A stretch of DNA of 64,000 bases from Sphingomonas sp. IBVSS2 (GCF_002127225.1 NZ_NFUR01000005.1:1-64000), one strand, 5' to 3'. Counted from the first letter of the stretch, positions 39,840 to 49,040 are shown. The notes: generated by a model not told the origin, from the letters alone. Translations and numbers: made by a program.

Positions 39840-41186
39840 ATGCTGACCATATCCGAAGCCTGTGAACGCGCCGCCGATGCCGTTGCCCGGGCGCGCGCCG
39901 CGGGCGCCGACGCCGCCGATGCCGTGTTCGCCGCCGACAGTTCGCAATCGGTCTCGGTGCGCATGGGCGCGCTCGAGGACGTCGAGCGCTCGGAGAGCGA
40001 GGAGCTCGGCCTGCGCGTCTTCATCGGGCATCGTTCGGCCAGTGTCTCAACTTCCGATCTCAGCCCCGCCGCGATGGACATGCTCGTCGAGCGTGTCGTC
40101 GCCATGGCCCGCGAGGCGCCCGAGGACAAATGGGCCGGCCTGGCGCCCGAGGACCGGCTGCTCCACGGCAGCCCGCCGCTGCTCGATCTCGACGACGGCG
40201 CCCGCGTCGATCCGCCCAGCCTCAGGGAGCGCGCGCGCCGGGCCGAGGAGGCGGCGCGTGGCGTGCCGGGCGTCACCAACAGCGAGGGCGCCAGCGCGGG
40301 CGCCTCGCGCGCGGTGATGACGCTTGCCACCAGCCATGGCTTCACCGGCGGCTATGCCCAGACCAGCCATGGCCTGTCGGCCAGCGTGCTCGCTGGCGCG
40401 GGCGGCGGCATGGAGCGCGACTATGCGCATCATTCCGCCCGCCACGCCGCGCTGCTCGAGGCGCCGGAGGCGATCGGCCGGCTGGCCGGCGAGCGCGCGG
40501 TCGCCCGGCTCGATCCGGCCAGGATTCCCAGCGGCACGATGCCCGTGGTGTTCGATCGCCGCGTCTCGGCGGGGCTGATCGGCCATTTCCTCGGTGCGAT
40601 CGGCGGCGCGGCGATCACGCGCAAGACCAGCTTCCTGCTCGACCGGCTCGGCCAGCAGGTCTTCGCCCGGGGCGTGACGATCTGCGACGATCCCCATCGC
40701 CCGCGCGGCCTGCGCTCGCGCCCGTTCGACGGCGAGGGTCTGCCCGTCCAGCCGGTCAAGCTGGTCGATGCCGGCATGCTGGAGACCTGGCTGCTCGACA
40801 GCGCTTCGGCCCGCCAGCTGGGCCTGGAGCCGACCGGCCATGCCGCGCGCGGCATCGGCGGCGCACCGGGCGTCGCGCCTTCCAACCTCTATATGGAGGC
40901 CGGCCATATCCCGGCCGAAACGCTGGTCGGCGAGATCGACCATGGCATCCTCGTCACCGAACTGATCGGCCAGGGCGTCAACGGCGTGACCGGCGACTAT
41001 AGCCGCGGCGCTGCCGGCTTCCTGATCGAGAAGGGCGAGATCACCCGCCCCGTCTCGGAGATCACCATCGCGGGCAATCTGAAGGACATGTTCCTTGCGC
41101 TCACCCCGGCCAGCGACCTCGAGTTCCGCTACGGGATCAACGCGCCGACCCTTCGCATCGACGGGATGACCATCGCCGGTGCCTGA
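39840..41186 (+). CDS. pmbA: TldE/PmbA metalloprotease-complex subunit
   Basis: A 448-residue protein of the TldD/PmbA family. PmbA (TldE) forms a heterodimer with TldD that degrades unfolded peptides and matures some modified peptides. Seen are the N-terminal alpha/beta domain (1-190) and the C-terminal beta domain with SGTMPVVFDRRVSAGLIGHF, SRPFDGEGLP and GHAARGIGGAPGVAPSNLYM. The zinc site is in the TldD partner, consistent with no HExxH here. tldD is not in the window. The last 8 bp overlap the next gene's GTG start. Confidence 0.93.
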   Translation: MLTISEACERAADAVARARAAGADAADAVFAADSSQSVSVRMGALEDVERSESEELGLRVFIGHRSASVSTSDLSPAAMDMLVERVVAMAREAPEDKWAGLAPEDRLLHGSPPLLDLDDGARVDPPSLRERARRAEEAARGVPGVTNSEGASAGASRAVMTLATSHGFTGGYAQTSHGLSASVLAGAGGGMERDYAHHSARHAALLEAPEAIGRLAGERAVARLDPARIPSGTMPVVFDRRVSAGLIGHFLGAIGGAAITRKTSFLLDRLGQQVFARGVTICDDPHRPRGLRSRPFDGEGLPVQPVKLVDAGMLETWLLDSASARQLGLEPTGHAARGIGGAPGVAPSNLYMEAGHIPAETLVGEIDHGILVTELIGQGVNGVTGDYSRGAAGFLIEKGEITRPVSEITIAGNLKDMFLALTPASDLEFRYGINAPTLRIDGMTIAGA

Positions 41187-41961
41187 GGCCGGCCTCGCCT
41201 CCCAAGTCGCGGAGATCGCCGCCGAGGCGGGCCGCCTCGCCATGGCGCGCTGGGAGACGGAGTTCCGGCGCTGGGAAAAAGTGCCCGGCAGCCCGGTCTG
41301 CGAGGTCGACCTGGAAGTCGACGCGCTGCTGCGCCAGCGGCTGGGGCTGCTGCTGCCCGATGCCGGCTGGCTTTCCGAGGAGACGGCGGACGATCGCGCC
41401 CGCCTCTCGGCCCGCCGCGTCTGGGTGGTCGATCCGATCGACGGCACCCGCGACTATCTGCGCCACCGTCCGGGCTGGGCCGTCTCGGTCGCGCTGGTGG
41501 AGGACGGGGCGCCGGTGATCGGCGTGCTCGACGCGCCGGCGCGGGGCGAACGCTGGACCGCGGAAGCCGGCAAGGGGGCATGGCGTGGCGGCGAACGTCT
41601 CCATGTCGCCGCGCGCGACAGGCTGGCCGGCGCGCGCGTCCCCGCCGATCAGCTGCCCAGGGTCGATGGCGACCTGGTCATGGTGGCCAAGCCCAATTCG
41701 ATCGCGCTGCGCATCGCGATGGTCGCGGCGGGCGAAGCCGATCTGCTCGCGACGATTCGCTGGGGCAATGAATGGGACGTCGCGGCCGCCGTTCTCATCG
41801 CGCGCGAGGCGGGGGCGGCGATCACCGATGCGCTGGGCCGCCCGCTTGCCTTCAACACGCCCAGCGGCCAGGCCTTCGGCGTGCTCGCCAGCGCGCCGGG
41901 CATCCATGCCGCCGCGGTGGAGCGGCTCGCCGATCGAGCGCGGGACCTGCTGGGGAACTGA
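41179..41961 (+). CDS. CysQ/inositol-monophosphatase-family phosphatase
   Basis: A 260-residue, lithium-sensitive-type sugar/nucleotide phosphatase. Metal-binding motifs are WLSEETADD (first glutamate) and WVVDPIDGTRDYL, the family signature. The second-site aspartate is in WGNEWDVAAAVLIAREAG. Within the family it could be the 3'(2'),5'-bisphosphate nucleotidase CysQ or an inositol/histidinol phosphatase. The pairing with pmbA is frequent in alphaproteobacteria. The start is a GTG overlapping pmbA by 8 bp; the only alternative in-frame start nearby would remove conserved helix residues. Confidence 0.87.
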   Translation: MPEAGLASQVAEIAAEAGRLAMARWETEFRRWEKVPGSPVCEVDLEVDALLRQRLGLLLPDAGWLSEETADDRARLSARRVWVVDPIDGTRDYLRHRPGWAVSVALVEDGAPVIGVLDAPARGERWTAEAGKGAWRGGERLHVAARDRLAGARVPADQLPRVDGDLVMVAKPNSIALRIAMVAAGEADLLATIRWGNEWDVAAAVLIAREAGAAITDALGRPLAFNTPSGQAFGVLASAPGIHAAAVERLADRARDLLGN

Positions 41962-41976
41962 CCGTCCGCATTGCTC

Positions 41977-42810
41977 TCATTTGATGGAGCGTGGGAGCCC
42001 CCGGGCCTGGCGTTCCGCCACTGCGATCAGCGCGGTCGAGGGGATGGGCAGGATCGTGCGCCCGCCCGCCATCCGGCGCACTTCGGCGACCACTTCCGCC
42101 TGCTGGACATCATCGAGCGCCGCCCAGTCCGGGCTCATCCCGAACAGCTTCTCCGGCGTATCGAGCTGGCCGATGTCGAGCGCGAAGTCGTGCGTCACGC
42201 TGTCGATCCGCGGCGCGCCGAACCCGGCATCGACCATCGCCGCCGACAGCCATTCGGGATCGCCCAGCGCCACTGCGCCTTCGGGCAGCCTGGTCTTGCC
42301 GTCGAGCTTCGGGAACAGGCGCCGGCGGATCTGCGAGAGCAGCAGGAAAGTCGCCGCGCCTTCGCTGCGCCAGGTGGCGAGCACGCCCAGGCCGCCGGGC
42401 CGGGTCACCCGCGCCATCTCGGCCAGCCCCTTGCGCCAGTCGGGGAACATGATGACGCCGAATATCGAGAAGCTCGCGTCGAACTCCGAGTCGGGCAGGT
42501 CGAGCGCCTGACCGTCCATCACCTCCGCATCGACATTGGGCAGCCTCGCGGCGGCGATCCGCGCGACCATGCCGGGCGAGAAATCGGTGGCGAGGACATA
42601 GGCTCCGCTCCGCGCCGCTGCGAGCGTCAGCGCGCCGGTGCCCGCCGCCACGTCGAGCACGCGCATGTCCGGCGTCAGCGTCACGCGCGCCAGTGCCTCC
42701 TCGGCGAAACGTGAGGTGAAGGGGTGGGCGGTGCGCTCGTAATGGGTGGCGGTCTCGTCCCAATGCGCGGGGTTCTCATGCTTCTTCGTCAGCTGTGCAT
42801 TCTCGGGCAT
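41977..42810 (-). CDS. Class I SAM-dependent methyltransferase
   Basis: A 277-residue methyltransferase with motif I VLDVAAGTGALTL (about 51-63), the acidic loop ATDFSPGMV and motif IV FDASFSIFGVIMF, resembling the UbiE/Coq5 group. The ATG at 42810 is chosen because AAGGA lies 8 bases upstream; ATG 42831 is an alternative. It is divergent from an Rrf2-family regulator gene (87 bp between the starts), a combination seen elsewhere. The acceptor is unknown. Confidence 0.87.
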   Translation of the reverse strand: MPENAQLTKKHENPAHWDETATHYERTAHPFTSRFAEEALARVTLTPDMRVLDVAAGTGALTLAAARSGAYVLATDFSPGMVARIAAARLPNVDAEVMDGQALDLPDSEFDASFSIFGVIMFPDWRKGLAEMARVTRPGGLGVLATWRSEGAATFLLLSQIRRRLFPKLDGKTRLPEGAVALGDPEWLSAAMVDAGFGAPRIDSVTHDFALDIGQLDTPEKLFGMSPDWAALDDVQQAEVVAEVRRMAGGRTILPIPSTALIAVAERQARGLPRSIK

Positions 42811-42897
42811 TGGCCATCCTTCGCGAATCATGTAACATCATAAGTATCGAGAAATCGCCTGCTTGCCAATCCGGTTTGCCGGCCCGAGGAACGTTCG

Positions 42898-43359
42898 ATG
42901 CGAAAGGACAGCCGCCTCTCCCGGATGCTCCATGTGCTGCTCCACATGGCGCGGCATGACGGGCCGATGACGTCGGAGCACATCGCGCGCATGCTCCAGA
43001 CCAATCCGGTGGTGGTGCGCCGGACGATGGCCGGGCTGCGCGACGCCGGCTATGTCCGCTCGGAGAGAGGCCATGGCGGCGGCTGGGCGATCGCCGCCGA
43101 TCTGGAGCGGGTCTCGCTGCTCGACGTGCACCGCGCGGTGGGCGGCCCTACCTTGTTCGCGATCGGCGCCGAGCAGGACAGTCCGGCCTGCGCGGTGGAG
43201 CAGGCAGTCAATGCGGCGCTGGAGGACGCGCTGCGCGAGGCGGAGGCGCTGTTGGTCGCGCGGCTCGGCGCGGTAAGCCTGGCCGAGTTGGCCCGCAGCT
43301 TCGATGCGCGCTGCGTGGCGGGGCGGCTGGTCGCATCCGGTGAAAGGCGTTCAGGCTAG
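42898..43359 (+). CDS. Rrf2-family transcriptional regulator
   Basis: A 153-residue regulator with the Rrf2 winged helix-turn-helix (about 1-75): RLSRMLHVLLHMARHDGPMT, HIARMLQTNPVVVRRTMAGL, and the wing RSERGHGGGW. The Fe-S cysteine triad found in NsrR/IscR is missing; only C101 and one near residue 142 are present, so it probably does not hold a cluster and resembles the YwnA type. GAGGA precedes the ATG. It probably controls the divergent methyltransferase; ATGTAACAT in the shared gap is a possible half-site. Confidence 0.88.
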   Translation: MRKDSRLSRMLHVLLHMARHDGPMTSEHIARMLQTNPVVVRRTMAGLRDAGYVRSERGHGGGWAIAADLERVSLLDVHRAVGGPTLFAIGAEQDSPACAVEQAVNAALEDALREAEALLVARLGAVSLAELARSFDARCVAGRLVASGERRSG

Positions 43360-43536
43360 TGGTAATATAGCGACATCAAAACAGCGGTGAACGCTACTGC
43401 CAGGCACGATATGGGTCCGGCAAGCGATACGATGCCCCAAATGCCGGCAGCCCTGTTCGCACTCCTGAAGTCGGCGACCATAATAGGTGGCGGTGACCAC
43501 CAGCAGCGCCAAAGGGATCAGCAGCAATTCCATCAC
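43351..43536 (-). CDS. Possible small membrane protein (61 aa)
   Basis: An open frame with one strong N-terminal membrane helix (MMELLLIPLALLVVTATYYG) and a Cys/His-rich tail (CEQGCRHLGHRIACR). It lies 28 bp downstream of the XpaC-like gene on the same strand and overlaps the Rrf2 stop by 9 bp. No strong ribosome site is seen. The membrane helix and operon position favour a real gene, but the tail could be non-coding. The rest of this 205-bp gap shows nothing else. Confidence 0.35.
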   Translation of the reverse strand: MMELLLIPLALLVVTATYYGRRLQECEQGCRHLGHRIACRTHIVPGSSVHRCFDVAILPLA

Positions 43537-43564
43537 GTGGATCCCGGCGCCGGGCCGAGCGCCA

Positions 43565-44275
43565 TCAGCCCTCGTCGCCTTGATATTTGATCTGCAGGAA
43601 CCGCCCCCGCGTCGCCAGGGCGTCCAGATCGCCCTGGGCCAGCTGCGAGGTCATCTCGGCAATCTCGTCGTCGATCAGCTGCAGGCCCTGGGCCAGCTGT
43701 TGGTCCGGCGTCAGGCCGTTGCGCTCCACCCGGCGCAGCGGCTCGGGCACGCGCTGATAGCCCTTGACCAACTCGGGCAGCTGCTCGCCGACCAGCTTGC
43801 GCACTTCCACCGCCGCCGGGCTGTGCTCGTCGAGCGCGGCGAGCTGGGGCGTCAGCGTCTCCAGCTTCACGCCGATCGAATCGACCAGCCCGCGCACCGG
43901 CGAGGGCAGGGCCGGGCGCTGCGTCTCGAGCCAGCGCTCGGTGCTGCGCGGCAGCGCCTTGAGCGGGATCTCGGCCAGCTTCTCGACATTCACCGGCGCA
44001 CTCGCGGGCATTACCGCGAAGAGCAGGGTGGCCGCGACCAGCAGCAGCGCCACCAGCATCGCGCCCATCATGCCGAGCGGCGCCACCGCCAGCCCGAAGA
44101 TGATCGCGCCCGCCAGGATCAGCCCGTCCGCCGCCGCGATCCGCCCGATCCGGCGAACCACTTCGGTTTCCCGGTGCTGGCGGTTGCGGCCGGACACGGC
44201 GAGGTCGGTGCGGGCGCGCACGCGATCGAGCGTGCCTCCGATCCGGTTCAGTTCGCGATCGACATCGGTGGGCAC
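43565..44275 (-). CDS. XpaC-like/TelA-partner membrane protein
   Basis: A 236-residue protein with a basic N-terminus and two adjacent membrane helices (about 47-65 and 69-88), followed by a long soluble alpha-helical part (95-236). It lies 3 bp after the telA stop. TelA genes are often paired with XpaC/5-bromo-4-chloroindolyl-phosphate-hydrolysis-type membrane proteins; this gene occupies that position and has a similar layout. The assignment rests mostly on context. Confidence 0.6.
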   Translation of the reverse strand: MPTDVDRELNRIGGTLDRVRARTDLAVSGRNRQHRETEVVRRIGRIAAADGLILAGAIIFGLAVAPLGMMGAMLVALLLVAATLLFAVMPASAPVNVEKLAEIPLKALPRSTERWLETQRPALPSPVRGLVDSIGVKLETLTPQLAALDEHSPAAVEVRKLVGEQLPELVKGYQRVPEPLRRVERNGLTPDQQLAQGLQLIDDEIAEMTSQLAQGDLDALATRGRFLQIKYQGDEG

Positions 44276-44278
44276 GGC

Positions 44279-45478
44279 CTACATCGCCTCCAGCTTGAAC
44301 GTCTCCGCCCCGCCCGAAACCTGATTCTGCGCCGCCCCCTCGGCCCGCGCGATATAGCCCTTGGACTTCTCGACTTCGTTCGACAGCGTGTTGACCGTGG
44401 TCTTCATGCTGTCGAGCGCCTTGAGCTTGAAGGTGTCGATCGCGTCCATCGTGTCATAGATGTTCTGGAACGCGCGCTGCAGCGTCTCGACCGGGATCGT
44501 CGAGTTCGCCGCCTGCTCGTGGATCGCGGCCGACTGGCTCTTGAGCAGCGCGCCGGTCGAATCGATCAGCCCCGCGGTGGTGCTGTTCAGCGCAGTGATC
44601 TGGTCGAGCACCAGCTTCTGGTTGGTCAGCGCCTGCGCCACGGTGACGGCGGTGCGCAGCGCCGAGACGGTGGTGGTCGAGGCGCGGTCGACGCCCTTCA
44701 CCAGCTCGACATTGTTCTTCTTGACCAGATCGAGCGCCAGATAGCCCTGCACCGTCACCGCCATCTGGGTGAGCAGGTCCTGAGTGCGCTGGCGGACATA
44801 GAAGAGCGCGGTCTCGCGCAGTGCCTTGGCCTTGGCGGGATCGGTGTGGTCCAGCTCGTTGGCCTTGTCCTCGATCTTCGCGTCCATCGCCTTGGAGAGA
44901 TAGATCATCTGCTCCAGCCGCCCCATCGCGGCCCACAAGTTGGTCCGCTCGGTATCGATCGCGGCATTGTCCATCAGCAGCTCGTCCTTGCCGTTGGACA
45001 GGCTCTTGAGGATGCCGTTGATGTGAGTCTGCGACGATTGGTACTTCCGGAAATATTGCTGCATCCCGCCGCCGAACAGCTTCGACAGGAAGCCCTGGCT
45101 CCCGCCGATCAGCTTGCCGTTCTGGCTGGGGTCGAGCTCCTCGACCTTCTTGCGCAGCGCGAGCAGGTCGGCACCGACGCCGTCATTGCCCATCGCCTTG
45201 ACCGGGCGATCGAGGAAGCGGTTGGACTGGCCCGCCGCGTCGCGGATCTCCTTCTGCCCCATCGCCGCGATCGCGTCGACGCGCTTGCCGAACTCGGGCG
45301 AGTTGACGTCCTGCGCGACGAGATCGTCGATGAAGCTGTCGACCCGCGCTTCCAGCTCGGTCTTCTTGCCGTCGTCCACCGGCACCAGCCCCGCCGCCTT
45401 CTCGGGCGCGACGGCCTTTACCGGCTCGGGCGGGGTGAGCACCAGATCCTGTTCGGCCACCGCAGTCTCGCTCGCCAT
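44279..45478 (-). CDS. telA: TelA-family toxic-anion-resistance protein
   Basis: A 399-residue soluble, mostly helical protein of the TelA/KlaA family. Signature segments include PVKAMGNDGVGADLLALRKK, LFGGGMQQYFRKYQSS, and the long helices DNAAIDTERTNLWAAMGRLE and TALNSTTAGLIDSTGALLKS. The family is tied to tellurite and other anion stress, but the mechanism is unknown. The ATG at 45478 has GGAG 8 bases upstream, so GTG 45484 is rejected. A promoter-like TTGGCG-N17-TACATA lies upstream. Confidence 0.9.
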   Translation of the reverse strand: MASETAVAEQDLVLTPPEPVKAVAPEKAAGLVPVDDGKKTELEARVDSFIDDLVAQDVNSPEFGKRVDAIAAMGQKEIRDAAGQSNRFLDRPVKAMGNDGVGADLLALRKKVEELDPSQNGKLIGGSQGFLSKLFGGGMQQYFRKYQSSQTHINGILKSLSNGKDELLMDNAAIDTERTNLWAAMGRLEQMIYLSKAMDAKIEDKANELDHTDPAKAKALRETALFYVRQRTQDLLTQMAVTVQGYLALDLVKKNNVELVKGVDRASTTTVSALRTAVTVAQALTNQKLVLDQITALNSTTAGLIDSTGALLKSQSAAIHEQAANSTIPVETLQRAFQNIYDTMDAIDTFKLKALDSMKTTVNTLSNEVEKSKGYIARAEGAAQNQVSGGAETFKLEAM

Positions 45479-45544
45479 TCCCACGTCTCCAAACTGTCCG
45501 GCCCCAGCATAGGATCATCCGGACGGCAAACCAACTGTGTGATT

Positions 45545-45573
45545 TATGTAATACACCCGGGCGCCCGCGCCAA
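45545..45573 (-). promoter_or_regulatory. Putative promoter of the telA operon
   Basis: On the minus strand, TTGGCG (45573-45568) and TACATA (45550-45545) are separated by 17 bases. This lies about 67 bp before the telA ATG, in a short AT-rich patch (GTGTATTACATAAATCACAC) that stands out from the GC-rich surroundings. The patch is also roughly dyad-symmetric, so a regulator may bind here. Confidence 0.4.
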
Positions 45574-45582
45574 GGGCCCGGC

Positions 45583-45930
45583 TCAGCGGCTTTCGCTCTT
45601 CACCAGGCTCGAGCGATAGATCTGCTCGCCATTGCGCAGCACGGTGAGCTGGCAGCCATTTTGCGGCTCGCTCTCGCCCGCGCAGAAGCGCGCGCCCTCG
45701 GCCGCGCCGCTGGCGGCCGTGGCGGTCGCGCCCTTGGCGGCGGAGAGGCGCACCGGTTCGCCCGATCCGGCCACCAGCACATGACAGGTGCCGCTGCTCG
45801 AATCGCGGCAGTTGAGCAGCAGCTTGCCGGTGGCGAAATCGGCATCGAGCACCAGGCTGATATTGCGCTTCTCGGTCTTGCCCGAACAGCCCGCGAGCAG
45901 CACCAGCGCCAGCAGCACACCCTTGTTCAT
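45583..45930 (-). CDS. Small lipoprotein of unknown function
   Basis: A 115-residue protein with a lipoprotein signal (lipobox LAGC, lipidated cysteine at about 16). The mature domain has three further cysteines (NCRDSSSGTCHV and GCQLTVL) that could form disulfides. A GGAG site lies 6 bases before the ATG at 45930. It ends 104 bp upstream of telA on the same strand and may be co-regulated with it. No family recognised. Confidence 0.75.
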   Translation of the reverse strand: MNKGVLLALVLLAGCSGKTEKRNISLVLDADFATGKLLLNCRDSSSGTCHVLVAGSGEPVRLSAAKGATATAASGAAEGARFCAGESEPQNGCQLTVLRNGEQIYRSSLVKSESR

Positions 45931-46070
45931 CGCGATCTCCTTCGCTGCCAGCATAGCGCGGTTTCGCGCCCGAAATAGCCGGTACGACGATCGCCGGGCG
46001 GCATATCGTTCATCCGCCGGTCAGCCTTTGCGGCGATACATCTGGGCTGGGCACGGAAAAGGGGATCTTC

Positions 46071-47786
46071 ATGCACCATTGGTTGCGCATCGCGGCACTG
46101 CCCGTCCTGCTCGCGTTCGGCGCGGCGTCGGCGGCACCGGCGCCCGCGATATCCTATGAACTCGCGCCGGTGATGCAGGGCGATGCGATCGCCGCGCTCG
46201 AAGTGACGATCCGGCTGCGCGCCGACAAGTCGGGCATCACGACGCTCGACTGGGCCGATGGCTGGGCCGGCGAGGACAAGCTCGGCCAATGGGCGCGCGA
46301 CATCCGCGTCGAGGGCGGCAGGTCCGCCACCCCGGCGCCGCATGGCGGGCGCATCGTCCGCTCCGCCCCCGGCGCGGCGCTGGTCATGCGCTATCGGATC
46401 GTCTCGGCCTATGACGCGGATCCCAGCGTGGCGAACAGCGAGCAGGCTCGCCCGGTCGTGCGCCCCGGCTGGTTCTATTCGGTGGGCGAGATCCTCTATG
46501 CCCGCCCCGTCGGCCGCGACGATGCGCCCGCCCGTTTCGCCTGGAAGGGGCCGGCCGGCATCGGCTTCGCCTCGGATACCGAGCATTTGACCGGCCTTGG
46601 CGGCCATCGCCGCACCGTGGGCGACATCCTGGAGAGCATCGCGATCGGCGGGCGCGATCTCTCCGTCACCACCATCCTGGTGAAGGGCGCCCCCGTCCGC
46701 GTCGCGCATGTCGGTCGCTTCGGCTTCGACGTCCAGGCGTTCGACCGGCTGGCCGGCGAAGTGGTGGCGATGGAGCGCGACTTCTGGCGCGAGACCGGTG
46801 CCGGCCCCTTCCTGATCACCGCGATCCCGCTGGCGTCGATGCCCGGGCGGCTAAGCTATGGCGGCACCGGCCGCAGCGACGCCTTCGCCACCTGGATCGA
46901 CCGCGACGCGCCGCTCTCCGGCCTGGGCTGGCTGCTCGCGCACGAATATTTCCACAGCTGGAATGCGCGCCAGCTCGGCCGCTTCCCCGAAACGGCCGAA
47001 GCCGAGGCCTATTGGCTGAGCGAGGGGTTCACGGATTTCTACGCGCGCCGGCTGATGCTGCGCGCGGGCCTGTGGACGCCGGAGAAGTTCGCGGCCGACT
47101 GGAACGAGATGCTGCGCGCCTATGCCGCCTCGTCCTTCCGGGCCACCGGCAATGCCGAGGCCGCCGCCAAGTTCTGGACCGGTGGCCAGGATGCGGAGAA
47201 GATCCCCTATCAGCGCGGATCGATGCTCGCCGCGCTGTGGGACCGGCAGCTCCAGGCAAAGGGGCTGGGCGACCTCGACACCGTGCTGCGCGCCCAGCGC
47301 GACCGGTTGCGCGGCGCCAAGGCACTGCCCCTGCTGACCGACGCGTTCGCCGCCGAGATGGACCGTGCGGGGCTCGACATCCGCCCCGACGTCGATCGCT
47401 ATCTGGCGCGCGGTGAGCCGCTGTTCCTGCCCGAGGACGCCTTCGGCGCCTGTGCCCGGCTGGTCACCGCCGATGTGCCGGTGTTCGACCGTGGCTGGGA
47501 CAATGCCGCCACGCAAAAGGCCGGCAATGTCCTTACCGGCGTCGATCCCGCTTCCAATGCCTATGCCGCCGGGCTGCGCGACGGGATGAAGATCCTGCGG
47601 CGCACCGCCGGCGAGCCGGGCAATTCGGCGGTGGATTTCGTGGTGGACGTGCAGGACGGCGCGACGAAGCGCAGCGTCACCTTTCGCCCCGCCGGCAGGA
47701 AGACGCTGCGCACCCAGCAGATCGTCCTCGATTCCGCGCGCTTCGCGGCCGAGCCGGAGAGGTGCAAGGCGGCGCTGGCCGGATAG
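46071..47786 (+). CDS. M61-like exported metallopeptidase
   Basis: A 571-residue protein with a signal peptide (1-22). The gluzincin zinc motif is HEYFHSW (H291, E292, H295), with the third ligand in SEGFTDFYARR (E318). A C-terminal PDZ-like region follows (about 480-540, VDPASNAYAAGLRDGMKIL). The layout is that of the M61 family, although the sequence differs much from the copy at 33877. A peptidase active in the periplasm is expected. The start is ATG 46071, preceded by AAAAGGGGA. Confidence 0.88.
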   Translation: MHHWLRIAALPVLLAFGAASAAPAPAISYELAPVMQGDAIAALEVTIRLRADKSGITTLDWADGWAGEDKLGQWARDIRVEGGRSATPAPHGGRIVRSAPGAALVMRYRIVSAYDADPSVANSEQARPVVRPGWFYSVGEILYARPVGRDDAPARFAWKGPAGIGFASDTEHLTGLGGHRRTVGDILESIAIGGRDLSVTTILVKGAPVRVAHVGRFGFDVQAFDRLAGEVVAMERDFWRETGAGPFLITAIPLASMPGRLSYGGTGRSDAFATWIDRDAPLSGLGWLLAHEYFHSWNARQLGRFPETAEAEAYWLSEGFTDFYARRLMLRAGLWTPEKFAADWNEMLRAYAASSFRATGNAEAAAKFWTGGQDAEKIPYQRGSMLAALWDRQLQAKGLGDLDTVLRAQRDRLRGAKALPLLTDAFAAEMDRAGLDIRPDVDRYLARGEPLFLPEDAFGACARLVTADVPVFDRGWDNAATQKAGNVLTGVDPASNAYAAGLRDGMKILRRTAGEPGNSAVDFVVDVQDGATKRSVTFRPAGRKTLRTQQIVLDSARFAAEPERCKAALAG

Positions 47787-47799
47787 GGCGGCCCCGCGC

Positions 47800-48186
47800 C
47801 TATCCGCGCAGCCGCGCCTCGTAACGCATCGCGCCGATGTCATTGCCCTCGGTGTCGAGGAAGCGGATCAGCGTGCCGACCGTGGGAATCACCGCGCGCG
47901 GCAGGGTGATCGTGCCGCCCTGCGCGACGACGCGCTCGGCCACTGCATCGACATCGTCGACCGCGAAGGTCGGCTCGATCCCGTTCAGTCCCGCGCCGCT
48001 GCGCGGGACTTGCCGCCTGTGCATCAGCCCCTGCACGCCCGGCGCATCCGCGTCGCCGGTATGGATCAGGTAGAAGCCCGGCGGCCCCCAGGGCTCGAAC
48101 TCCCAGCCGAACACCGCTTCGTAGAAGCTGCGGGCGCGATCGACATCGTCGACATGGAGGGCGAAGGAAGCAAGGTTGGCGGGCAT
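47800..48186 (-). CDS. VOC/glyoxalase-like protein
   Basis: A 128-residue protein of the vicinal-oxygen-chelate fold. Two beta-alpha-beta-beta-beta units are visible: FALHVDDVDRARSFYEAVFG and EPTFAVDDVDAVAERVVAQG, with the end FLDTEGNDIGAMRYE. Metal-ligand candidates H9 and E119 are at the expected places. ATG 48186 is used because GGAG lies 8 bases upstream; ATG 48192 is only 2 bases from it. It is divergent from the AraC regulator gene and is a likely target. The reaction is unknown. Confidence 0.83.
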   Translation of the reverse strand: MPANLASFALHVDDVDRARSFYEAVFGWEFEPWGPPGFYLIHTGDADAPGVQGLMHRRQVPRSGAGLNGIEPTFAVDDVDAVAERVVAQGGTITLPRAVIPTVGTLIRFLDTEGNDIGAMRYEARLRG

Positions 48187-48266
48187 CGGCATCGCTCCGT
48201 ATCGGGGAGGGCATGACGGGACTGTGTCGCGCTCGCGCCTTTGCCGCAATCCCGCTATGACGGCGC

Positions 48267-49040
48267 ATGATGTCGCGAATCCGGCGCAGCGTGGCCGACG
48301 AGCCCTTTCTGCTGGTCCGCACGGCGGCGAGCGACCACCATGCGGGCGAGGCGATCGCGCCGCATGCGCATGACTGGCACCAGCTGGTCCATGCCTCTGC
48401 CGGGATGATGGAGATCTGGACCGAGCGGGGCTCGTGGATCGCGCCGAGCGGCCGGGCGGTGTGGGTGCCGGCGGGCGTGCGGCATGGCATCCGCTTTGCC
48501 GCGGCGAGCACGCTCCGCACCCTCTATCTCCAGCCGGAATGGGCGCAGGGACTGCCGCGCGATTGCGTGGCCGTCACGGTGTCGCCGCTGCTGCGCGAGC
48601 TGGTGCTGCGAGCCGTGGCCTGGGGGATGCTGGATGCGCGCCGCCCCGCCGAAGCGGCGGTGGCGCTGCTGGTGCGCGAGGAATTCCAGCGCTCCGACAC
48701 GCCGCCCTTCGATCTGCCCGAGCCGCCTAGCCAGGCGATGCGGCGCGCCGCCGATCTGGCCCGGGCGGGCAGGCGCGGGCCGGAGATCGCGACGGCGACC
48801 GGCATGAGCCTGCGCGCGCTCGAGCGCCGCTTCCGATCGGAAACCGGCCTGAGCCTGGGCCGCTGGCGCCGCCATGCGCTGCTGCTGGCCGCGATGGAGC
48901 GGCTTGGCGCGGGCGAGCCGGTCAAGTCGGTCGCCGTCCATGCCGGTTTCGCCACGCCCAGCGCCTTCGTCGCCGCGTTCCGCGCCGCATTCGGCGAGAC
49001 GCCGGGATGCTATTTCAGCCTGCCGCCCGCGCGTTCCTGA
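48267..49040 (+). CDS. AraC-family transcriptional regulator
   Basis: A 257-residue regulator. The N-terminal cupin-like sensing domain (about 20-120) contains IAPHAHDWHQLVH. The C-terminal AraC helix-turn-helix pair (about 165-255) contains GMSLRALERRFRSETGLSLG and the signature VAVHAGFATPSAFVAAFRAA FGETPG. It is the short AraC form with histidines that could bind metal. It is divergent from the VOC gene (80 bp between starts) and overlaps the convergent FMN reductase by 26 bp. A link to aldehyde or oxidative stress is a guess from neighbours only. Confidence 0.9.
   Translation: MMSRIRRSVADEPFLLVRTAASDHHAGEAIAPHAHDWHQLVHASAGMMEIWTERGSWIAPSGRAVWVPAGVRHGIRFAAASTLRTLYLQPEWAQGLPRDCVAVTVSPLLRELVLRAVAWGMLDARRPAEAAVALLVREEFQRSDTPPFDLPEPPSQAMRRAADLARAGRRGPEIATATGMSLRALERRFRSETGLSLGRWRRHALLLAAMERLGAGEPVKSVAVHAGFATPSAFVAAFRAAFGETPGCYFSLPPARS

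Noticed and set aside
43487..45619. A 710-codon open frame opposite telA and the XpaC-like gene
   Set aside because: An antisense shadow running across two genes; no recognisable domain or ribosome site.
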